From NCBI GenBank assembly GCA_934234055.1, contig CAKQGY010000004.1:1-64000 (forward strand): a DNA stretch of 64,000 nucleotides, written 5' to 3'. Under the pieces are notes generated by a model, which ran no database searches, was not told where the DNA came from, and saw nothing but the letters and a program-made list of their open reading frames with translations. Below are positions 59,456-64,000 of this stretch, piece after piece. The stretch is from an uncultured Alphaproteobacteria bacterium (GTDB lineage Bacteria; Pseudomonadota; Alphaproteobacteria; CAAHEQ01; UBA3637). Every line of letters begins with the position of its first letter. Positions within the stretch are counted from its first letter, which is position 1. The position numbers and the translations under genes were made by a program.

Positions 59456-60335
59456 AGTAACGATTGTTATTCCGACTTTTAACCGTGCGCACCTGGTCTG
59501 CGATACCATAGACAGCGCCTTGGCGCAAACCGAGCCGTGCGACATTATTGTCTGCGATCACGGCAGCCGCGACAACACCCCGCAAGTTGTCCGAAAATAT
59601 GGCGATCGGATCACCTATATCCGTCGCGAGCGCGACTTTGGCCCGCATTTTTGCTGGTTAGAGGGTATATTGAATGCCAACACCGATTTGGTGCATATTC
59701 ATTACGATGATGACCTGATGGATCCGCATTTCATAGAGGAAACCCTGCGCTATATGCAGGACGATGTCGGTATGGTTTTCACTGACGCGTGTATGATTGA
59801 CCGCACCACGGGTAAAACCACCATTCCCGAGATATTTCAGTTTTCCAAGACTCTTGAAACCGGCATCATGCCCTCCCGAAACTTAGAGAAAATGTTGCTG
59901 GACGGCTTGATGCTGTCGCCCGCGATGTGCCTGTATCGCCGCCGCGATGTGATAGACGCGATTTTGCCGGGCAACCTGCCGATCAATTTCGGTGGCGCGT
60001 ATCATGGTGTCGGCCCGGATCTGTTGATGAGTTTGCTGGTCTGCCTGCGTTATCCGAAATGCGCCGTGATTACCCGGCCTTTGGCGCGTTTTGGCACCCA
60101 TGCGGGCTCTATTACGATTGATGCCGCCCACGACCCGGCCAAGCAGCACGCGCTTACCGACGGCTATAATGCGTTTCGCACGTATTATCGGCTGATTAAA
60201 TTGTATCAGACCAACCCGCTGGTGCGTCATGCCACCTTTGTTTGCTCGTCATACAAGCGTTGGAATAAACGCTTGGAACGCCGGGTTAAATTATTCTTAA
60301 AAGCGATCGGTTTGCGTCGCAAGGAGGTTCAATAA
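59445..60335 (+). CDS. family 2 glycosyltransferase
   Basis: 296 aa GT-A fold protein. KVTIVIPTFNRAHLV start, CDHGSRDNT and the metal-binding HYDDDLMDP motif are visible. No membrane segment; the C-terminus is basic (KRLERRVKLFLKAIGLRRK), likely for membrane contact. It overlaps the SDR gene by 11 bases and colD by one, so it is translationally coupled. Probably transfers one sugar of the colitose-containing repeat. Confidence 0.85.
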   Translation: MTNKVTIVIPTFNRAHLVCDTIDSALAQTEPCDIIVCDHGSRDNTPQVVRKYGDRITYIRRERDFGPHFCWLEGILNANTDLVHIHYDDDLMDPHFIEETLRYMQDDVGMVFTDACMIDRTTGKTTIPEIFQFSKTLETGIMPSRNLEKMLLDGLMLSPAMCLYRRRDVIDAILPGNLPINFGGAYHGVGPDLLMSLLVCLRYPKCAVITRPLARFGTHAGSITIDAAHDPAKQHALTDGYNAFRTYYRLIKLYQTNPLVRHATFVCSSYKRWNKRLERRVKLFLKAIGLRRKEVQ

Positions 60336-61501
60336 TGCAACATATCCATTTGGCCGAAGACACCATTTCCCGGGACGAGTTAGCCGCTCTGTCCGATTGG
60401 ATTCGGGACGATCACCGCCTCACCAAAGGCCCGCTGTGTCGTCAATTTGAGGCCGAGTTTGCTGCGTGGCAGGGATCCAAATATGCGGTTTTTGTCAATT
60501 CGGGCAGTTCTGCGAATTTACTGATGACCTGGGCTTTGCGTGAAAGCGGGCGTCTCAAAAACAACCGCGTGATTGCGCCGGCTGTGTCGTGGTGCACCAC
60601 GGTCACGCCCTTTTTACAGCTGGGTTTTGATGTATCGCTGTGTGATTGCAGCACCGACGACCTGGGGCTGGATTTGGATCATTTTGAGCACCTGTGCGCA
60701 ACCGTTCGTCCGGCGGTGGCGATTGTCGTGCATGTGCTGGGGCATCCCAACAAGATGCGCGAAATCCAAGCACTTTGCCAAAAATACGATATTATTCTGC
60801 TGGAAGACAGTTGCGAAGCCCTGGGCAGCGTTTATGCCGGTAAAAAGTGCGGCAGCATGGGTCTGGCCGGATCGTTTTCATTTTATTACGGCCACCATAT
60901 TTCCACCATCGAGGGCGGTATGGTTGTCACCGACGATCAGGATTTATACAACCTGATGCTGTCCATTCGATCGCACGGCTGGGCTCGGGATTTAGAACCC
61001 GCCTACCACGACGCCTGGACGCAGGAATACGGCATAGACGCCATTCGGGATTTGTATACTTTTTATTATGCCGGGTTTAATTTACGCTCCACCGACCTGA
61101 ATGCCTTTTTGGGATTGTCCCAGATTCATAAAATTGATGCTTACGCCCGCATTCGGAATCGCAACTATCACCTTTATCGCGACAGGTTGCCTGATTTTTG
61201 GGCTCAGACCAGCACCCACGATTTTCTGTCGCATTTTGCCTATGGCGTGATTGTGGACAATCGGTTAGAGGTTTATCGCCACTTGACTCAGAACGGCATA
61301 GAGTGTCGTCCGCTGATTTGCGGGAACATCGGCCTGCATCCGTTTTGGATTAAAACTCACGGCGCAACGCACCTGCCGCATGCGGATTTGGTTCATACGA
61401 ACGGATTGTATTTACCCAACCATGCGCAACTGACACCGGAACAAGTGGACGACATCACGACCTGCTTCCGTTCAGTTGCCCGCCCTAAAACATTTGGCTA
61501 G
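60335..61501 (+). CDS. colD: GDP-4-keto-6-deoxymannose 3-dehydratase, ColD-like
   Basis: 388 aa, same length as E. coli ColD. Sugar aminotransferase fold using PMP, but the Schiff-base lysine is replaced by His: the motif reads SFYYGHHISTIEGG with His187-His188. This replacement is the mark of ColD, which removes the C3 hydroxyl instead of transferring an amine. Other matches to ColD include GIECRPL and NGLYLPNH. With gmd upstream this supports synthesis of a 3,6-dideoxyhexose, most likely colitose. Lys-to-His also occurs in CDP-sugar E1 enzymes, but those need a different partner set. Confidence 0.88.
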   Translation: MQHIHLAEDTISRDELAALSDWIRDDHRLTKGPLCRQFEAEFAAWQGSKYAVFVNSGSSANLLMTWALRESGRLKNNRVIAPAVSWCTTVTPFLQLGFDVSLCDCSTDDLGLDLDHFEHLCATVRPAVAIVVHVLGHPNKMREIQALCQKYDIILLEDSCEALGSVYAGKKCGSMGLAGSFSFYYGHHISTIEGGMVVTDDQDLYNLMLSIRSHGWARDLEPAYHDAWTQEYGIDAIRDLYTFYYAGFNLRSTDLNAFLGLSQIHKIDAYARIRNRNYHLYRDRLPDFWAQTSTHDFLSHFAYGVIVDNRLEVYRHLTQNGIECRPLICGNIGLHPFWIKTHGATHLPHADLVHTNGLYLPNHAQLTPEQVDDITTCFRSVARPKTFG

Positions 61502-61504
61502 ACC

Positions 61505-62470
61505 ATGCACACAGCTGTTTTATTTTTGTTTTTCAATCGTCCTGATACCACCCGTGCGGTTTTTGAACGCATTCGTGCCGCCCGTCCGCCGCGTTTGTAT
61601 TTGGCCGGCGACGGCCCGCGTGCCACCCGCCCCGGCGAGGATAAAATCGTTCAAGACTTGCGCGATTGGATTGTGTCGCATATTGATTGGCCGTGCCAGG
61701 TATTCCGGCATTTTAATCCCACGAACCAAGGCTGCGGGCACAGTGTTTCGGGTGCCATTACCTGGTTTTTCCGGCACGAACCTCAGGGGATTATTTTGGA
61801 GGATGATTGCGTGCCTCATCCGGACTTTTTCGGCTATTGCGAACAGTTGCTGAAAAAATACCGCACGGATCACCGTGTTTGGCATATTTCCGGTATGAAC
61901 CCGATCTTGCCGGAAGAGGGGCACCCCGATACTGACAGCTATTATTTCACGCCCTTTATGCATTGTTGGGGCTGGGCTTCGTGGGCGGATCGGTGGTCGC
62001 AGTATACATATGATCTGTCGGACTACGATCCGGCGCATCTGGATCGGATTTCGCCGACCCCTGACGCCTGCCGGTATTGGAGGGATATCCTTGCCCGTGT
62101 TTCGCAAATGGATACTTGGGATTATCAGTGGTTGTTTCAGATCGTTGCCCAACAGGGCTTGTGCATTTGTCCGACCCGAAATTTGATCAGCAACATTGGT
62201 GATGACGGTGCGCATATCCGGGGCAACAGCGACGCCCTGTTTCGCCGGACGTATCCCTGCCTGCCGCTGAAACACCCCGCTGCTGTCGCCGTGGATCTCG
62301 CGCGTCTTTCTTGCCAAGAGCGTCTTTTTTCGGCATTGCAACATCCCAGCCGTCGGACATGCATTTTGCTGTTTGGCATTTTGCCGTTTTTGAAGGTTAA
62401 GACCAAACGCCGCACCACTTGGATTTACCTGTTCGGCCTGCCGCTGCTTCGCCTGAAATCCGATAAATAG
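61505..62470 (+). CDS. glycosyltransferase (HlpA-like nucleotide-diphosphosugar transferase fold)
   Basis: 321 aa. GT-A-type start (AVLFLFFNRPDTTRAVF), an acidic metal motif (IILEDDCVPHPDF) and MHCWGWASWADRW, which are typical of the HlpA-like/GNT-I group. The C-terminus has a hydrophobic-basic motif (LFGILPFLKVKTKRR then IYLFGLPLLRLK), seen in some surface-sugar transferases. Last gene of the colitose operon. No terminator is obvious before the next promoter. Confidence 0.8.
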   Translation: MHTAVLFLFFNRPDTTRAVFERIRAARPPRLYLAGDGPRATRPGEDKIVQDLRDWIVSHIDWPCQVFRHFNPTNQGCGHSVSGAITWFFRHEPQGIILEDDCVPHPDFFGYCEQLLKKYRTDHRVWHISGMNPILPEEGHPDTDSYYFTPFMHCWGWASWADRWSQYTYDLSDYDPAHLDRISPTPDACRYWRDILARVSQMDTWDYQWLFQIVAQQGLCICPTRNLISNIGDDGAHIRGNSDALFRRTYPCLPLKHPAAVAVDLARLSCQERLFSALQHPSRRTCILLFGILPFLKVKTKRRTTWIYLFGLPLLRLKSDK

Positions 62471-62515
62471 CTTCCCGCCTCCATTTCGCTTTTCTTAAAA
62501 ATAGGAAAATAATCC

Positions 62516-62544
62516 TTGACATTTGCTCCAAAATGTGATATAGT
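62516..62544 (+). promoter_or_regulatory. strong sigma70 promoter before the tail-fibre leader
   Basis: TTGACA at 62516-62521, 17-base spacer, TATAGT at 62539-62544. Confidence 0.85.
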
Positions 62545-62550
62545 GTTTTT

Positions 62551-62631
62551 TGGTTAAAAGGCACCCGTGTATTTGTTGCGCGCGGTGTCTTTTGCTATGT
62601 GTGCCTTGACCGCCCGGTCGAGGTTTTTTTT
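62551..62631 (+). ncRNA. terminator-containing leader or small RNA upstream of the tail fibre
   Basis: From the predicted transcription start (~62551), the RNA contains AAGGCAC (62559-62565) that can pair with GTGCCTT (62601-62607). It then has an intrinsic terminator: stem CTTGACC/GGTCGAG at 62605-62622 followed by eight T (62624-62631). This terminator comes before the GTG start at 62656. The two pairings share bases at 62605-62607, so they may compete. It could be an attenuator or a stable small RNA. Confidence 0.6.
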
Positions 62632-62655
62632 AATCCCAAAACAAAGGAAATTATC

Positions 62656-63681
62656 GTGTCTCAACACATTTCTATCAAAAGCATTCCGCCGCGAATTCGC
62701 TATGTTTCGGACGGTGTGCGCACCACTTATACTTTCCCGTTCGCGATTTTCAAGGCATCAGATCTGACCTTGTATCTGGACAGCACGGTGCAGCAGGCCG
62801 GCTCATTTTCGGTTGCCGGTGTCGGGGACAGCGACGGCGGGCAGATTACCCTGAGCCAACCGCCGGCTGCGGGTGTCATTATCACTTTGGCGCGCGAATT
62901 GACCATAGAACGCACCACCGACTTTCAAGAGGGGGGTGTGCTGCGTGCCGAGGCTTTGAATCACGAATTGGATTATCAAATTGCGTGTCAACAACAGATT
63001 GCCGACAGTCTTAATCGGTCTATGGTTTTACCGCCTTATGTGACGGATACAGGCGTGAACCTGACGCTTCCGATACCCAGTGCCGGTAAAGCGATTGTCT
63101 GGAACAGCAACGGGACGAATCTGGAAAATTCAGCAGTTGCAGTTAACGCCCTAGAGTCCACTATTAAGGGGTATCGCGATGAAGCCAAAGGGGCAGCTGC
63201 CGTTTCGGCTGCCAAGGCCGACGAAGCCGCGCAGCAAGCCCAATCCGCCACAGCCTCTGCCGCTACGGCCACAGCCCAAGCGCAACTGGCCACCGGTAAA
63301 GCCACCGAAGCTGCCGGAAAGGCTGCCGAAGCCGCAGCAGTTTTATCTGTCAAAGCTGATGTCGGCCTGGGGAACTTGTCCCAATCCGGTAAAGCCGTTA
63401 TTGCCGCACTGGGTGTGCCGGATTACAGTGCTGCCGAATCGCGCACCAAAGGCACCACTTACACCGCCGATCGTCCCGGTGTGCTCAAAGTCTATGTCTC
63501 GGGTGTTGGAGGCGAGGGCAAAACCGTCATCAACGACATTGAATTTTTGAACAACGGCAACACGATGACGATGACATACCTGCTACCGGTTGCGACGGGC
63601 GATACTTATTCGTTTGTCGTGAACAGCGGTTATGGTTCTAATTTCAGTTTTATCCCGTATAAAGGAGTGTCCAATGATTAA
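62656..63681 (+). CDS. phage tail-fibre protein with T7 gp17-like N-terminus
   Basis: 341 aa from the GTG at 62656, seven bases after AAAGGA; an in-frame ATG at 62599 lies inside the terminator hairpin. The first ~140 residues match the T7 tail-fibre N-terminal domain (RTTYTFPFAIF, then ERTTDFQEGGVLRAEALNHELD). The middle (about 180-250) is an Ala-rich coiled-coil shaft with repeated KADEAAQQAQ-type units. The end is a short beta region (YLLPVATGDTYSFVVNSGYG) that may form the tip. This indicates prophage-derived or tailocin genes. Its stop overlaps the next start. Confidence 0.85.
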   Translation: MSQHISIKSIPPRIRYVSDGVRTTYTFPFAIFKASDLTLYLDSTVQQAGSFSVAGVGDSDGGQITLSQPPAAGVIITLARELTIERTTDFQEGGVLRAEALNHELDYQIACQQQIADSLNRSMVLPPYVTDTGVNLTLPIPSAGKAIVWNSNGTNLENSAVAVNALESTIKGYRDEAKGAAAVSAAKADEAAQQAQSATASAATATAQAQLATGKATEAAGKAAEAAAVLSVKADVGLGNLSQSGKAVIAALGVPDYSAAESRTKGTTYTADRPGVLKVYVSGVGGEGKTVINDIEFLNNGNTMTMTYLLPVATGDTYSFVVNSGYGSNFSFIPYKGVSND

Positions 63682-63982
63682 ATACGCAAAAATAGAAAAT
63701 GAAACAACGAAATCGTGCATTGTGGGCTTGGGCAATAACGCAGCCGCCTATCAGGCCCGTGGTATGACTTTGCAAGAGGTAGAGCAGGGCCCTGATGGGA
63801 ACTGGTATTTGTCCGGATTTGCGCCCGTTGCCCCGACGCCCGATTATCAAGATTTGCGCCGTGCTGCCTATCCGGCGCTGACCGATCAACTGGATATGAT
63901 CTATTGGGATCAAGTGAACGGCACGACGATTTGGCGTGATACAATTGCCGGCATCAAAGCCGCATACCCCAAACCGGTCTAA
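63674..63982 (+). CDS. small phage protein, tail-fibre companion (XkdW-like)
   Basis: 102 aa from ATG at 63674, with AAAGGAG before it. The second half (DLRRAAYPALTDQLDMIYWD, then WRDTIAGIKAAYPKP) has the pattern of small proteins found after phage tail-fibre genes, such as XkdW-like or tail-fibre-assembly families. It overlaps the tail-fibre gene by eight bases. It may be a chaperone or a fibre tip part; function is inferred from position. Confidence 0.7.
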   Translation: MIKYAKIENETTKSCIVGLGNNAAAYQARGMTLQEVEQGPDGNWYLSGFAPVAPTPDYQDLRRAAYPALTDQLDMIYWDQVNGTTIWRDTIAGIKAAYPKPV

Positions 63983-64000
63983 CTCTTTCGGGGCGTGGAT

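Noticed and set aside
61520..62344. 274-aa minus-strand frame opposite the last glycosyltransferase
   Set aside because: Antisense shadow; the plus-strand gene has clear GT motifs and operon context.
1..64000. CRISPR arrays, insertion sequences and rRNA genes
   Set aside because: No repeat-spacer pattern, transposase or rRNA-like stretch was seen on reading through.

Overview
The window looks like chromosomal DNA of a Gram-negative alphaproteobacterium, probably an uncultured host- or gut-associated lineage. Lipid A and LPS genes (lpxC, kdsB, eptA), Lol and Mla transport genes and outer-membrane proteins show a full LPS-bearing envelope. A run mlaE-mlaF-radA-cvpA, a clpB promoter matching the alphaproteobacterial RpoH consensus, and an isolated virB3-virB4 pair of the kind scattered in Rickettsiales genomes point to Alphaproteobacteria. 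The exact lineage is inference. Most genes are intact and tightly packed, TAG, TAA and TGA are all used as stops, and sigma70-type promoters with 17-base spacers are easy to read.

Layout. 1-10.3 kb: a truncated Cys-rich lectin-like gene, a lipoprotein HtrA pseudoprotease, epmA divergent from efp, lpxC, then rarA-rluC-asmA-acyP. 10.3-14.2 kb: two unknown proteins, an aspartate-semialdehyde dehydrogenase-like pseudoenzyme and an M23 peptidase. 14.2-20.7 kb: a compact eight-gene run mlaE-mlaF-radA-cvpA-cdd-rlmH-dgkA-eptA. 20.7-21.7 kb: an ankyrin protein with a perfect consensus promoter, a small convergent gene and tRNA-Gly. 21.8-31.5 kb (minus strand): a type IVb pilus assembly operon in the plasmid R64 order (OmpA-like, PilL/TcpQ-like, PilN secretin, PilO, PilP, PilQ ATPase, PilR) with no pilin gene. 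31.7-34.3 kb: a small exported protein divergent from a Chlamydia-like pyruvoyl arginine decarboxylase and its arginine/agmatine antiporter, with a CRP/FNR-type palindrome between. 34.4-38.6 kb: a dimeric-type glycyl-tRNA synthetase, clpB and tRNA-Leu.

38.6-46.2 kb: a decayed membrane-protein gene, a lipoprotein, a Tat-exported lysozyme-like protein, an outer-membrane barrel protein, an amidohydrolase, thrS and a double-HNH protein. 46.4-55.1 kb: virB3-virB4, ppa, a HIT protein, kdsB, two unknown genes, lolC/E-lolD and a further unknown. 55.2-62.5 kb: tRNA-Ser, tyrS, and a six-gene surface-sugar operon (three glycosyltransferases, gmd, a short-chain reductase, colD) that reads as GDP-colitose synthesis and transfer. 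62.5-64 kb: a strong promoter, a short leader ending in an intrinsic terminator, then a phage T7-type tail-fibre gene and its small companion.

The main themes are envelope construction and remodelling (LPS core, O-antigen sugar, lipid A modification, lipoprotein sorting), surface machines (T4b pilus, part of a T4SS), and acid or arginine metabolism suited to a host. Points of most interest are the aaxBC-like pair, the colitose cluster, the terminator-containing leader before the tail fibre, several pseudoenzymes with all key residues replaced, and a set of promoters placed so close to the start codon that the mRNAs should be leaderless.
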